The notes below the pieces were generated by a model, which did no database searches, was not told the origin of the DNA, and saw nothing but the letters and a program-made list of their open reading frames with translations. From contig CAIPTY010000046.1 in assembly GCA_903868145.1 (NCBI GenBank), forward strand, positions 1-64,000: a DNA stretch of 64,000 nt. Reading direction: 5' to 3'. A program made the position numbers and the translations under genes. This DNA is from an uncultured Desulfuromonadales bacterium (GTDB lineage Bacteria; Desulfobacterota; Desulfuromonadia; Geobacterales; Pseudopelobacteraceae). Shown in pieces: positions 34,016-43,717 of the stretch (its first letter is position 1; each line of letters opens with the position of its first letter).

Positions 34016-34545
34016 TGAGAGTTCTTGGTATCGATCCCGGTTCCCGAATTACCGGCTTCGGCATCGTCGATCAGCAGGGTAACCGGCTGGTTCATGTGGA
34101 TAACGGTGCTATTTTTACCGATAGCGCGACCGACTTTGCCGGGCGCCTGAAACAGATCTTTGACGGCCTCCTGGCAGTTATTGCCGAGTATCATCCCGAT
34201 CAGGTCGCGGTGGAAAACATCTTCTTTGCCACCAATGTGCAAAGCGCCCTCAAGCTTGGCCAGGCGCGTGGAGCCGCCATTGTGGCAGCAGTACACTCCG
34301 GGCTGCCGGTTTCGGAATACTCGGCGCTCCAGGTAAAACAGGCCGTGGTGGGTCAAGGCAAGGCAGAGAAGGGGCAGGTGCAGAAGATGCTCAAGGCACT
34401 GCTTGGTCTGCCTGAAATCGCACAGGCCGATGCGTCCGATGCCCTCGCTGTGGCGGTCTGCCATATCAACTCCCACGCCTTGCGCAGTGCGGCCGGACCG
34501 GCCATCCCGAAACGCCAGACCTCCTGGAGGAACTTCAAACCATGA
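34015..34545 (+). CDS. ruvC: Holliday junction resolvase RuvC
   Basis: A 176-residue endonuclease. Catalytic acids are in [10 protein letters not shown] (Asp7), VAVENIFFA (Glu), and [15 protein letters not shown] 34015 overlaps the msrA stop; an upstream TTG is not needed. It acts with RuvAB to resolve Holliday junctions. The stop overlaps ruvA (ATGA). Confidence 0.96.
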   Translation: MRVLGIDPGSRITGFGIVDQQGNRLVHVDNGAIFTDSATDFAGRLKQIFDGLLAVIAEYHPDQVAVENIFFATNVQSALKLGQARGAAIVAAVHSGLPVSEYSALQVKQAVVGQGKAEKGQVQKMLKALLGLPEIAQADASDALAVAVCHINSHALRSAAGPAIPKRQTSWRNFKP

Positions 34546-35138
34546 TCGCACTCCTGACCGGCAGGATCGCATACAAGTCGCCCGACCATATCATCCTCGA
34601 TGTGAACGGCGTCGGCTACCGAGTACTGATCCCTTTTTCCACCTACTACGAATTACCCGAAGAGGGTCTGGTCAGCCTGCACATCCACACCAACGTACGG
34701 GAGGATGCAATCCAATTATTCGGTTTCCGCACCCGACTGGAAAAATCCTTCTTCCAGATGCTCATCTCCGTCACCGGCATCGGCCCCAAAATGGCCCGCG
34801 ATATTCTCTCCAACATCCAGCCTGCTGCACTTTCTCATGCCCTCAGCCAGGGTGACATCCACAAGCTGTCTGCCATACCCGGTATCGGTAAGAAGACCGC
34901 CGAACGTCTGATTCTTGAACTGAAGGATAAGGTCGGCAAACTTGAAATCCCCGACACCCTTCAAACCGGCTCACGCGAGATACCTGCAGGAGATGTGGTG
35001 GATGATGTGGTATCGGCGCTGCTCAACCTGGGCTATAAAGAGCCGCAGGTAAGAAAAGCACTGGGGGGGCTTGACGCTAGCGGAGGAGGCGGTGTTGAGG
35101 AATTATTGAAGCAGGCCCTGAAAATGCTGATGAAGTGA
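34542..35138 (+). CDS. ruvA: Holliday junction DNA helicase subunit RuvA
   Basis: A 198-residue RuvA. It has an N-terminal OB fold, two helix-hairpin-helix motifs ([16 protein letters not shown] and [15 protein letters not shown]) and the C-terminal RuvB-binding domain. ruvB is not downstream; a convergent polyferredoxin gene follows instead, so RuvB must be encoded elsewhere. Confidence 0.96.
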   Translation: MIALLTGRIAYKSPDHIILDVNGVGYRVLIPFSTYYELPEEGLVSLHIHTNVREDAIQLFGFRTRLEKSFFQMLISVTGIGPKMARDILSNIQPAALSHALSQGDIHKLSAIPGIGKKTAERLILELKDKVGKLEIPDTLQTGSREIPAGDVVDDVVSALLNLGYKEPQVRKALGGLDASGGGGVEELLKQALKMLMK

Positions 35139-35199
35139 AAAAACAGAGGGGGCCGGTCATGTATCGCCGCTGATAGCTGACTATTGTGCGCCCTGCCCC

Positions 35200-36174
35200 T
35201 CACCTGTCCAATAGCCTCTGATACTCCCCTATACCCAGAGCCGTGTGCCAGTGACCGCTCCACTTCCCGATGGCACCCCCGCCCCAGAATATCAAAACCA
35301 CCAGCAGCGCAAAAACAAAACCGGGAATGACGAAACGACCGGCAACGCGCATGGAAAGCGCCTGATTGAAGCGGCAGTGACTGACACAACGCCAGCAGCC
35401 GATGCATTCGGGTGAGGTTACGCTCTGTTTGTGCATGACATCAATCCGGCTCGGGCAGACCTGACTGCAGACGCCGCATGAAATACAACGGTCGAGATCG
35501 CGGGTGACACGGACCGGCGACAGAATTGAAAAAAGCCCCAGCAGGGCACCGTAGGGGCAGAGATAGCGGCAAAAGGGGTTTTTCAGAAAGAAACCGAGCG
35601 CGGTCACAACCAGGATAACGCCAAGGGCAGTGGGTGATATCTGCCGGAAGAAATCCAGCAGGCGCACATCGGCCAGCTTGTGGTAATCAGAGTGGATAAA
35701 GGCCTGCAACGCTGATGGAGACATGGCAATGGCAACAGAGTAGAGAAAAAAACCCAACAGCAGGTATTTCAGACAGCGCAGGGGGACATCGAACCACTTC
35801 GGCAGGAGCGTGTTCCGGTGCATCAGCTTGAAACCGATCTTCCAGGAGCATTCGGAGACGGCAGCAACCGGGCAGATCCATGAGCAGAAGGAGCGACGCA
35901 TGAGCAGCGCCAGCAGCACAATCGTGATAAAAATCACCACCGCCGCCGGATGAACCGGGTTGATGCCGCCCCCCCTGAGCCAGGCGGCGGTGCCCAGCAG
36001 GCCGGAAATCGGGAGGAAACCTTCAATGCCGTCCGGGCGGAGGGTGGAAGCTGGCAGGGTCCCGCTCCGGATCGCATCAATAAACAGATAGAACCTTATG
36101 CCCAGCCAGAGCATGAAACTGAGAAAACACCATTGGATCAGGATGCGCAAGGGCTGGACATAGCGGGCGGACAT
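35200..36174 (-). CDS. NapH/MauN-like membrane polyferredoxin
   Basis: A 324-residue membrane iron-sulfur protein. About five helices surround CSWICP and CRYLCPYGAL motifs, and two cytoplasmic 4Fe-4S sites are CISCGVCSQVCP and CIGCWRCVSHC. It should carry electrons between the quinone pool or a reductase and the periplasm. It is orphaned, with no partner in the window. ATG 36174 follows GGGAGA; the earlier GTG has no ribosome binding site. Confidence 0.85.
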   Translation of the reverse strand: MSARYVQPLRILIQWCFLSFMLWLGIRFYLFIDAIRSGTLPASTLRPDGIEGFLPISGLLGTAAWLRGGGINPVHPAAVVIFITIVLLALLMRRSFCSWICPVAAVSECSWKIGFKLMHRNTLLPKWFDVPLRCLKYLLLGFFLYSVAIAMSPSALQAFIHSDYHKLADVRLLDFFRQISPTALGVILVVTALGFFLKNPFCRYLCPYGALLGLFSILSPVRVTRDLDRCISCGVCSQVCPSRIDVMHKQSVTSPECIGCWRCVSHCRFNQALSMRVAGRFVIPGFVFALLVVLIFWGGGAIGKWSGHWHTALGIGEYQRLLDR

Positions 36175-36233
36175 GCAATCTCCCGGCACAACAGTAGTAC
36201 CGGGACAGGTTGGAAGCCCGTCCCGGCAGAGAA

Positions 36234-37661
36234 TTATTCCGATCTCATGGCCACGTACTGCACGCTGCCGTCGGGGCGCCTGAGCAGTAGCCGCACCACA
36301 TCGCCCTTCTTGAGTTTGGCAACCAGCGCGGCAAACGCATCCAGCGAATCCGGGCGACTGCCATTTATCTCGACGATGATGCTGCCCGGCGTAACGCCTG
36401 CCTCTTCAGCCGCCGCCCCCTGCCTCACCTCAGTCACAACAAGCCCTGCCTTTGCATCCCTGACACGCAGGCGAGCTGCAAGTTCTTTGGTCAGCTCCTG
36501 GACGACAATGCCAAGCTTTTCCTGCACGTTGACCCCCGCAGCAGGTGACTCGGAATCGCTCCCCTTCAGTTTGCTGACTACAACAAAAATATCCTGTTTT
36601 TTTCCGTCGCGGAAAATGATGAGCCTGGCTTTTTTCTCAATGGGGGTAGCAGCTACATAACGGGGCAGTTCGGTGCCGTCATTAATCTGCTTGCCGTCAA
36701 ACTCCAGAATAATGTCACCGGCCTTGAGCCCGGACTTGTCAGCCGGGGTATCCTTTTCAACATTGGAAATCAGCGCCCCTTTTTCGGATTCAAGTCCGAA
36801 GGACTTTGCCAGCTCTGCCGTGAGCGGCTGAACCCGAACCCCCAGATATCCGCGTGTGACCTTGCCCGTATCCCGCAACTGCTCGATGATCCCTTTGGCC
36901 ATATTGATAGGTATGGCGAAACCGATGCCCTGGCCGCCGGCAATTATGGCGGTGTTGATGCCGATCACCCTGCCGTCGGTATTGAAGAGCGGGCCGCCCG
37001 AATTCCCGGGATTGATGGAGGCATCTGTCTGGATGAAATCATCGTAGGGGCCGCTTCCGATAACCCGCCCCTTGGCGCTCACAATGCCGGCCGTGACCGT
37101 CTGCGCCAGACCGAAGGGGTTGCCGATGGCCATGACCCATTCTCCGACCTCCAGAGCATCACTGTCCCCCAGCTCGGCGGCGTGAAAAGATTCAGTATCG
37201 CTGATCTTGATAAGAGCCAGATCAAGTTTGTCGTCCGATCCCTTGATAACCCCTTTCACTTCCCGTCCGTCGGCGAGCTTGACCATAACCTCGTCGGCGC
37301 CGTTCACAACATGGTTATTGGTGAGGATATAACCATCCGGGCTGATGATGAATCCGGTGCCGAGGCTTTGCTCGCGGCGCGTACGCTGTTGGGGAACCTG
37401 TTCATTGAACTGCCCGAAAAAATCTTCAAAAAAATTGTCAAAAGGTGTCTGGGCATGGGGGGAACGGCGAATGCGCTGTTTCGGCTTGATAATTTTCGCC
37501 GTGCGGATGTTGACGACGGACGGCTTGAGTTTCTTTGCCAACTCGACAAAGTCGGGGCTGATGGTCTTTGCCACGGATGCATCAGGCAGGGCAACCGAGA
37601 TAATTGCAGCAACGAGACTTGCGACAAGCAAATGTAAAGCCCGCACAATATTTTTTGACAT
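36234..37661 (-). CDS. degP: Do family periplasmic serine endoprotease
   Basis: A 475-residue HtrA/DegP-type protease. A signal peptide (residues 1-31) is followed by a trypsin-like domain with His in NNHVVNGADE, Asp in DKLDLALIKI and Ser in NPGNSGGPLF. Two PDZ domains follow (about 255-340 and 370-470). It degrades or refolds misfolded envelope proteins. ATG 37661 is preferred because GGGAGGT lies just upstream. DegQ or DegS naming is equally possible. Confidence 0.93.
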   Translation of the reverse strand: MSKNIVRALHLLVASLVAAIISVALPDASVAKTISPDFVELAKKLKPSVVNIRTAKIIKPKQRIRRSPHAQTPFDNFFEDFFGQFNEQVPQQRTRREQSLGTGFIISPDGYILTNNHVVNGADEVMVKLADGREVKGVIKGSDDKLDLALIKISDTESFHAAELGDSDALEVGEWVMAIGNPFGLAQTVTAGIVSAKGRVIGSGPYDDFIQTDASINPGNSGGPLFNTDGRVIGINTAIIAGGQGIGFAIPINMAKGIIEQLRDTGKVTRGYLGVRVQPLTAELAKSFGLESEKGALISNVEKDTPADKSGLKAGDIILEFDGKQINDGTELPRYVAATPIEKKARLIIFRDGKKQDIFVVVSKLKGSDSESPAAGVNVQEKLGIVVQELTKELAARLRVRDAKAGLVVTEVRQGAAAEEAGVTPGSIIVEINGSRPDSLDAFAALVAKLKKGDVVRLLLRRPDGSVQYVAMRSE

Positions 37662-37788
37662 GTCATGACCTCCCTGTATCCTGTACTCCGGGTTTAATAA
37701 AGAGAGGCGGGTCGAATTATACAACGACACCGCCTGTCTTTTACCGTCTGAAAATAATCAGTATGTCTGCGAAAGTCAACCCCGTCCG

Positions 37789-38460
37789 TTAGCCCTCGCG
37801 CATGACGTATCCCTGCCCGCGTACGGTGTGAATCAACTTGACGGGGAAATCCTTGTCGACCTTTTTGCGCAGGTAGTTGACATAGACGTCGATGATATTG
37901 GTGAAGCTGTCAAAGGCATAATCCCAAACGTGATCTGCGATCATGGCCCGTGAAAGAACCTTGTTGTTGTTGCGCATCAGGTATTCCAGCAGACCGTATT
38001 CCTTGGCTGTCAGATCGATCTCCATCTTGCCGCGCCAGATCTTGTGGCTGACCGGATCAAGGCGCAGGTCGGCGAAACGGATTTCAGCGCCACGATCCTG
38101 CCCTTCCCGGCGCAGCAGGGCACGAACCCTGGCGGTAAGCTCAGCAAAGGCAAACGGCTTGGCGAGGTAGTCATCCGCCCCGGCATCAAGGCCTGCCACA
38201 ATATCATCGGTGCTGTTCTTGGCGGTCAGCATCAGCACCGGGATGCGATTACCGGCTGCACGCAGTTCCCTGACGATTGTCAGACCGTCTTTTTTGGGAA
38301 TCGTCACATCCAGTATGGCGAGACTGAATTCACCCGTAAGAAGCTGCTTGCTGCCATCGGCACCGTCATGACTCACGACAACCTCGTAGGTTTCCTCTTC
38401 AAGGCCACGCTTGATAAAACTGGCAACCTTCTTCTCATCTTCAACCACTAGAATTTTCAT
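37789..38460 (-). CDS. OmpR/PhoB-family response regulator
   Basis: A 223-residue regulator. Receiver domain with acidic pair ED in VVEDEKK, phosphorylation site Asp51 in AILDVTIPKKDG, Lys in KPFAF, and a winged-helix DNA-binding domain (about 125-220) ending RGQGYVMREG. No histidine kinase is adjacent, so the partner must be elsewhere. The target genes are unknown. Confidence 0.9.
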   Translation of the reverse strand: MKILVVEDEKKVASFIKRGLEEETYEVVVSHDGADGSKQLLTGEFSLAILDVTIPKKDGLTIVRELRAAGNRIPVLMLTAKNSTDDIVAGLDAGADDYLAKPFAFAELTARVRALLRREGQDRGAEIRFADLRLDPVSHKIWRGKMEIDLTAKEYGLLEYLMRNNNKVLSRAMIADHVWDYAFDSFTNIIDVYVNYLRKKVDKDFPVKLIHTVRGQGYVMREG

Positions 38461-38528
38461 ACGCTACTCTCCTTTTTTGGTATGCATTCCATACTTCGAT
38501 GATTCTACCGATAGTCCGGGTACGTGAA

Positions 38529-39338
38529 TCAGACCGTGATGCTGTCCATGCGTCTCATGATGTCGGATGCCGCCTCCTCAACCGACTTGTTGGTAACATT
38601 GATGACCATCCACTCGGGATGACGACGGTACAACTGCTTGCAGTATGCCAGTTCATCCTCCACCTGCTGATAGTCTGCGTAGCTGCCGCGCGGGCTCTGT
38701 CGCATGTTGATCAGACGCGATGTGCGTATTTCAACCAGTCGTTTCGGGTCGATAATCAGTGCGACAATCTTGCTCTGATCTATCTGGAAAAGCTCCTCCG
38801 GAGGATCGATCCCTTTGACCAGCGGCACGTTGGCAACCTTGTACCCCTTGTGCGCAAGGTACATGGAAAGCGGTGTCTTCGACGACCGTGAGACCCCCAC
38901 CAGAACCAGATCAGCCTTGTGGAGATAGCGCGTTTCCTGGCCATCATCGTGCTTGACGGTAAAATTGACCGCCTCGACGCGCTTGTGATATTCAGTATCG
39001 ATGCGGTGCAGGAGTCCCGGCTTTTCCTGCGAGGCGGAGCCAAGAAAACGGGACAGACTGTAAATCAGTCCGCTGAGAAGATCAACCGCCAGCAGGCTGT
39101 GTTCCTCGGTAATACGCTCAACGGTCTCCGCCAGATGCGGATCAACAAGGGTGTAGGCCACCATGCCCGGGTCGTGCACAACAACGGATAGAGCCTGTTG
39201 AATATCGGCCTGGTTCCTGATCTGGAAAAGACGATGAATCCTGACATCATCATCATAAAATTGTGAGAGAGCGGCACGTATAACCCGCTCGGCAGTTTCT
39301 CCTGTTGAATCGGATATGATATAAATAACCTTGTTCAT
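38529..39338 (-). CDS. ppsR: PEP synthase regulatory protein (DUF299 kinase/phosphotransferase)
   Basis: A 269-residue bifunctional kinase/pyrophosphorylase that controls PEP synthetase or pyruvate phosphate dikinase. It carries [11 protein letters not shown] at the N-terminus and the P-loop [15 protein letters not shown]. It links carbon status to gluconeogenesis. The gene stands alone. The family covers both PpsR and PDRP, which cannot be separated here; PpsR is more likely without an adjacent ppdK. Confidence 0.9.
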   Translation of the reverse strand: MNKVIYIISDSTGETAERVIRAALSQFYDDDVRIHRLFQIRNQADIQQALSVVVHDPGMVAYTLVDPHLAETVERITEEHSLLAVDLLSGLIYSLSRFLGSASQEKPGLLHRIDTEYHKRVEAVNFTVKHDDGQETRYLHKADLVLVGVSRSSKTPLSMYLAHKGYKVANVPLVKGIDPPEELFQIDQSKIVALIIDPKRLVEIRTSRLINMRQSPRGSYADYQQVEDELAYCKQLYRRHPEWMVINVTNKSVEEAASDIMRRMDSITV

Positions 39339-39503
39339 GCACCATGCCCGACACGCTCATAAACTTTAAACCGAGACTAAGTTATATTTTCTAATGAGGA
39401 TTAAAAATCAGCTGGACATATTTGTCAAGTTTTTTTGTTGCTACTCCCACAACGTTCTGCTAACGTGCCGATCTTGTAAAGTAATACGTATTCAGGTTAT
39501 CAG

Positions 39504-40436
39504 ATGAATGAAACGTGGGACGAAATATCCTGCCATGTCCCCGCAGAACTTGCCGACATCGTTGCAGAGTACCTTACAGAGCTTTCCAGTAACGGGGTCT
39601 GCACCGAAAACCGTGTCGTTGATGCCTTTTCTGTCAGTGAAATACCGGAATCGCTTTCCACAACCATCCGTGCATATTTTCCATCCGGCGAAACCAGCCT
39701 TGCGCGACTGGCCGAAATTGAAACCTTCCTGAACGGACTATCCGGCAGAGAGACCGGTTACAGAGCCGTGCCCCCGGAGTTGTCAAGGGTCAGCGCCGAG
39801 GACTGGAGCACCAGTTGGAAAGTAAATTTCAAACCGCTCAGGGTTGGACGCCGCCTGCTGATCGTTCCATCCTGGGAAAGCATCGAACCTGACGCGGACG
39901 ATGTCGTTTTACGTATTGACCCCGGCATGGCATTTGGAACCGGTGGACACGAGACAACCCGCCTCTGCCTTGAAATGCTGGAAAACATCATGGACACCAT
40001 GCCGCTCATGCACGCGCCGTCAGTACTGGACGTGGGAACCGGCTCGGGCATTCTGGCAATGGCTGCCGTCCAACTTGGCGCGCAACGGGTCTGTGCGCTG
40101 GATATCGACCCGCAGGCATTGGAGGTGGCACGGGAGAATCTTGCCGCCAACGGCCTGCTGGAGCAGGTTGAGTGCAGCACGACACCTCTTGAGTCACTGG
40201 ACGGGAGCTTCTTCGACGTTATCCTGGCAAATATCCTGGCCGAAGAACTGGTTCGGCTGGCACCGTATCTGACCCGTCACCTTGTCGACGGCGGCAGTCT
40301 GGTACTCTCCGGCATCCTGGCGGAAAAGGAAGCGCTGGTTCGCAACGGATTCGCATCCCGGCGGCTCACATATCAAAATACACTTCGTCAGGGTGAGTGG
40401 GTTGCAATCCGCTATATGAAAGAAGCCAACGCATGA
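39504..40436 (+). CDS. prmA: ribosomal protein L11 methyltransferase
   Basis: A 310-residue methyltransferase. An N-terminal substrate domain is followed by the AdoMet-binding VLDVGTGSGILAMAA, and DPGMAFGTGGHETTRL is the PrmA-specific block. It trimethylates lysines of ribosomal protein L11. The stop overlaps the rsmE start (ATGA). Confidence 0.94.
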   Translation: MNETWDEISCHVPAELADIVAEYLTELSSNGVCTENRVVDAFSVSEIPESLSTTIRAYFPSGETSLARLAEIETFLNGLSGRETGYRAVPPELSRVSAEDWSTSWKVNFKPLRVGRRLLIVPSWESIEPDADDVVLRIDPGMAFGTGGHETTRLCLEMLENIMDTMPLMHAPSVLDVGTGSGILAMAAVQLGAQRVCALDIDPQALEVARENLAANGLLEQVECSTTPLESLDGSFFDVILANILAEELVRLAPYLTRHLVDGGSLVLSGILAEKEALVRNGFASRRLTYQNTLRQGEWVAIRYMKEANA

Positions 40437-41179
40437 GCAGTCGCCGCTTCATGATAAATTCCCGCAGCATCCGCAACGGATATGCCTCATTCGACGGTGA
40501 GCTGTTCAACCATATAGTGCGTGTGCTGCGGCTCTCGCCGGGCGACCCCGTAACGCTTGTTGACGAAAAGGGATGCGAGCATACCGGGCTTATCGATCAG
40601 GTGGCAAAGGAGTGGGTAGCCGTCAAGATCACACAGACAAACCTCGGGCAGACCGACGACGGGATCAGCACACGAATCACCATCTGTCAGGCGCTCCCCA
40701 AGGGCGAAAAGATCGACCTGATTCTCCAGAAGGGGACGGAGCTGGGTGCACATGATTTTTGGCTGTTCGGAGGCAGGCGCTCAATTGCCCGCGTGCGTGA
40801 AGACCAGCGCGACGGCAAACTGGAACGCTGGAACCGGATAGTGGCCGAGGCGGCGCGGCAGTGCGGCCGCCGCATCGTTCCATCCGTCTCTTGGTATCCT
40901 ACTGCTGTTGAGGCTTCTGACTCGGTTACCCACGACCTGCGCCTGATTCTCTGGGAAGGTGAACGTGAACAACGCCTGAGAGATGTGCTGACCGGAATCT
41001 CACCACCCGGTTCCGTGATCGTGGCGATCGGCCCTGAAGGCGGCTTCGACCCCCTGGAGGCGCGGCATTTCGCACGGCACGGTTTTCAGGCGATCTCTCT
41101 CGGCTCAAGAATATTGAGGACCGAAACGGCCGCTATTGCTATTCTGGCAATTCTGCAGTATATATGCGACGATATCTGA
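40433..41179 (+). CDS. rsmE: 16S rRNA m3U1498 methyltransferase
   Basis: A 248-residue SPOUT-fold enzyme. It has a PUA-like N-terminal domain (FNHIVRVLRLSPGD) and the knot motifs AIGPEGGFDPLE and LGSRILRTETAAIA. It methylates U1498 of 16S rRNA. ATG 40433 overlaps the prmA stop; an upstream in-frame ATG lies inside prmA. Confidence 0.94.
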   Translation: MSSRRFMINSRSIRNGYASFDGELFNHIVRVLRLSPGDPVTLVDEKGCEHTGLIDQVAKEWVAVKITQTNLGQTDDGISTRITICQALPKGEKIDLILQKGTELGAHDFWLFGGRRSIARVREDQRDGKLERWNRIVAEAARQCGRRIVPSVSWYPTAVEASDSVTHDLRLILWEGEREQRLRDVLTGISPPGSVIVAIGPEGGFDPLEARHFARHGFQAISLGSRILRTETAAIAILAILQYICDDI

Positions 41180-41194
41180 AAGAAGGAGCCGCTG

Positions 41195-41797
41195 ATGAAA
41201 TGTCCAAAATGTGGATACACAAGTTTTGAATTTCACGATTCCTGTACCAAGTGTTCCAGCGATCTGACCGGTTTCAAGACCACATACGGGCTTAAATCCA
41301 TCGTACTTCCACAGCAGGCCCGGACGACCATGGCTGAATCGTTGTCGGATGAGAAGCCCGGTCAGGCGGCGGATCCGGTGGAGGTGCCCAGCGATATGTT
41401 TTCCTTTGATCTTCCCGATGAACCTGCCACAACCCGGCCTGCACCTCCGCTACAGGATGATCCCTTCAGATTTGACGATGATCCCGTGGCCGCTCCGGCG
41501 TCTGGTGGGGACTTTTCCTTTGGCAACGATACTCAGTCCATTCAGGGCAACGCCGAGGTAGATGCCTTTGCCGACCTGCTTGAATCCACACCTCACAAAA
41601 ATGACAACCCCTTTTCCGAGCCGCCGACTGCGCCGGTTCAGGCCGCACCGGTTCAGGCTGCTGTAGGCACGGGGGAATTTGATATGAACAGCTTTTCCTG
41701 GGATGATCCGGCACCGGTCACTGAAAGTGCCACAGGCAAACCGACCGAAGATGACTTCAACAGCCTCTTCGGCGACAAGGACAACACTTCCAAATAG
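41195..41797 (+). CDS. zinc-ribbon protein with acidic, repeated linear motifs
   Basis: A 200-residue protein of unknown function. The N-terminus has a Cys4 zinc ribbon (CPKCGYTSFEFHDSCTKC). The rest is disordered, acidic and Pro-rich, with a recurring aromatic/acidic motif: MFSFDLPDEP, PFRFDDDP, DFSFGND, SFSWDDP and DFNSLFGDKD. This looks like an adaptor with repeated short binding motifs. It sits between rsmE and mutL on the same strand. Confidence 0.7.
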   Translation: MKCPKCGYTSFEFHDSCTKCSSDLTGFKTTYGLKSIVLPQQARTTMAESLSDEKPGQAADPVEVPSDMFSFDLPDEPATTRPAPPLQDDPFRFDDDPVAAPASGGDFSFGNDTQSIQGNAEVDAFADLLESTPHKNDNPFSEPPTAPVQAAPVQAAVGTGEFDMNSFSWDDPAPVTESATGKPTEDDFNSLFGDKDNTSK

Positions 41798-41893
41798 CTG
41801 CTGCACACGATATGTTCAACTTCAAAGCCCGCTCCCCTTGGAAATGTTCAGGAAGGACGGGCTTTGACATTTATCCCACGGAGTAAGCAAACA

Positions 41894-43717
41894 GTGACCC
41901 AGCGCATCACCATCCTTCCCGAGATCATAACCAACAAGATAGCCGCCGGCGAGGTGGTCGAGCGACCGGCTTCCGTCATCAAGGAGCTGATAGAAAACTC
42001 TCTCGATGCCGGCGCCACCGACATATCTGTTGAAATGGCCGCCGGAGGCAGACGACTGATCCGCATCACCGACAACGGCCATGGCATGTCCCGTGCGGAT
42101 GCCATGCTCTCGCTGGAGCGGCACGCCACCAGCAAGATCAGAACCGACAGCGATCTGGACGGCATCCTCACCCTGGGCTTCCGGGGCGAAGCGCTCCCTT
42201 CCATCGCCTCGGTTTCGCGCTTCCGTCTGGCCACGCGCGAACCGGACAGCCTGGAAGGTACCGAGATCATAGTGGAGGGTGGTAGAGTCCGCGACGTGAA
42301 GGCATGCGGAATGGCGCCCGGCACCGTCATCAGTGTGGAACAGCTCTTCTTCAACACCCCGGCCCGGCTCAAATTTCTGCGCAACCCGGAGACCGAAGCA
42401 GCCCGTGCAGCTGATTCCGTGCTCCGCATGGCCGTTTCACGAGCCGACACGTCATTCTCCTGCATCAGCGATGGTAGAGAACTGCTGAGAGTTCAGCGCG
42501 GTGATCTTCAGCGCCGGCTGGATCAGGTACTCGGCAGGGATACAAGCGGAAGACTTCATGCCGTAGAAAGTTCCATCGGGGACATCAGCATCACCGGTTT
42601 CATTTCAGGTCCATCCATCGTCCGCTCCACCACCTCCGGGATGTTCACCTATATCAATGGCCGCTTCGTTCGTGACCGGGTCATTCAGCACGCCATCATG
42701 CAGGCCTACCGTGGCGTGATTGACCGTGGACGCTACCCGGTTACGGCGCTCTTCATCACACTGCCGCCCGGCGAAGTCGATGTGAATGTCCATCCCACCA
42801 AACATGAAGTCCGCTTCCGGCGGCAGCCGCAGGTACATGATGCCCTCCAGGGCGCTCTGGAAGGGCTCTTGCGACGTTCTCCCTGGCTGTCCGGCGAGCG
42901 GCAAAGCCCCCGGGCAACGACCATTGCATCCACCGGACAGGCCTACCGGGAACGTATCGCGGCAGCGGCGCAGGCATCCCTGCAGATGCCGTCCGGCGCC
43001 AAGCATCCCACCTTTCCGGGGCGCACAGCTTCATATCTCAAGCCACAAGAGGCATCATCAACAAGCCAAGCCCCCACTGTCGGTGAGTCAGCAGAGCCGT
43101 TTGAGCAGGAAACTTCATCCGCGCATCAGCGGGGATATTTTTCATCACTGGCGGTTATCGGCCAGTTCCATGCCGAATACATACTCTGTCAGTCACACGA
43201 CGAACTGGTGATCATCGACCAGCATGCCGCCAGTGAACGGGTAGCCTATCAGCGCCTGAAACAGCAGTGCCGGGTCGGTGGGGTCGAATCCCAGCGCCTT
43301 CTGTTTCCCGAGACGGTAGAATTGTCTTTTACCGAGGCTGCCGCAGCCCTGCGCTTTCAGACAGATCTGGCGCGGATCGGCTTCGAGCTGGAACCATTTG
43401 GCGGCACGACCATCATCCTGTCAGCGGTTCCACGACTGACGGAAGGCACAGGAGCTACACAACTGATTCGTGACATCCTCTCCGAACTGAACCAGCGCGG
43501 CGTCAGCGCCGCCTTCCAGGACGCGGTTGACGAGCTGCTCTCCCGTATCGCCTGCCATTCGGTCGTGCGCGGCGTCCATCCTCTGGACACGATGCAGATA
43601 ACGGAGCTGCTGCGCAGCATGGATGAAACCGACTTCGCCGCCAGTTGCCCCCATGGCAGACCAGTCTCGCATATTGTTACGCTGGTTGAGCTTGAGAAGA
43701 CCTTCAAACGGAGATGA
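41894..43717 (+). CDS. mutL: DNA mismatch repair protein MutL
   Basis: A 607-residue MutL. The GHKL ATPase has NKIAAGEVVERPASVIKEL, DNGHGM, ATSKI and GFRGEALPSI. A linker (about 340-410) leads to the C-terminal endonuclease domain with DQHAASERVAYQ, ACHSVVRG and CPHGRP. The usual DQHAxxExxxxE motif ends in Gln here instead of Glu. GTG 41894 follows CGGAG by about 10 bases; TTG 41864 is the alternative start. It overlaps miaA (ATGA). Confidence 0.94.
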   Translation: MTQRITILPEIITNKIAAGEVVERPASVIKELIENSLDAGATDISVEMAAGGRRLIRITDNGHGMSRADAMLSLERHATSKIRTDSDLDGILTLGFRGEALPSIASVSRFRLATREPDSLEGTEIIVEGGRVRDVKACGMAPGTVISVEQLFFNTPARLKFLRNPETEAARAADSVLRMAVSRADTSFSCISDGRELLRVQRGDLQRRLDQVLGRDTSGRLHAVESSIGDISITGFISGPSIVRSTTSGMFTYINGRFVRDRVIQHAIMQAYRGVIDRGRYPVTALFITLPPGEVDVNVHPTKHEVRFRRQPQVHDALQGALEGLLRRSPWLSGERQSPRATTIASTGQAYRERIAAAAQASLQMPSGAKHPTFPGRTASYLKPQEASSTSQAPTVGESAEPFEQETSSAHQRGYFSSLAVIGQFHAEYILCQSHDELVIIDQHAASERVAYQRLKQQCRVGGVESQRLLFPETVELSFTEAAAALRFQTDLARIGFELEPFGGTTIILSAVPRLTEGTGATQLIRDILSELNQRGVSAAFQDAVDELLSRIACHSVVRGVHPLDTMQITELLRSMDETDFAASCPHGRPVSHIVTLVELEKTFKRR

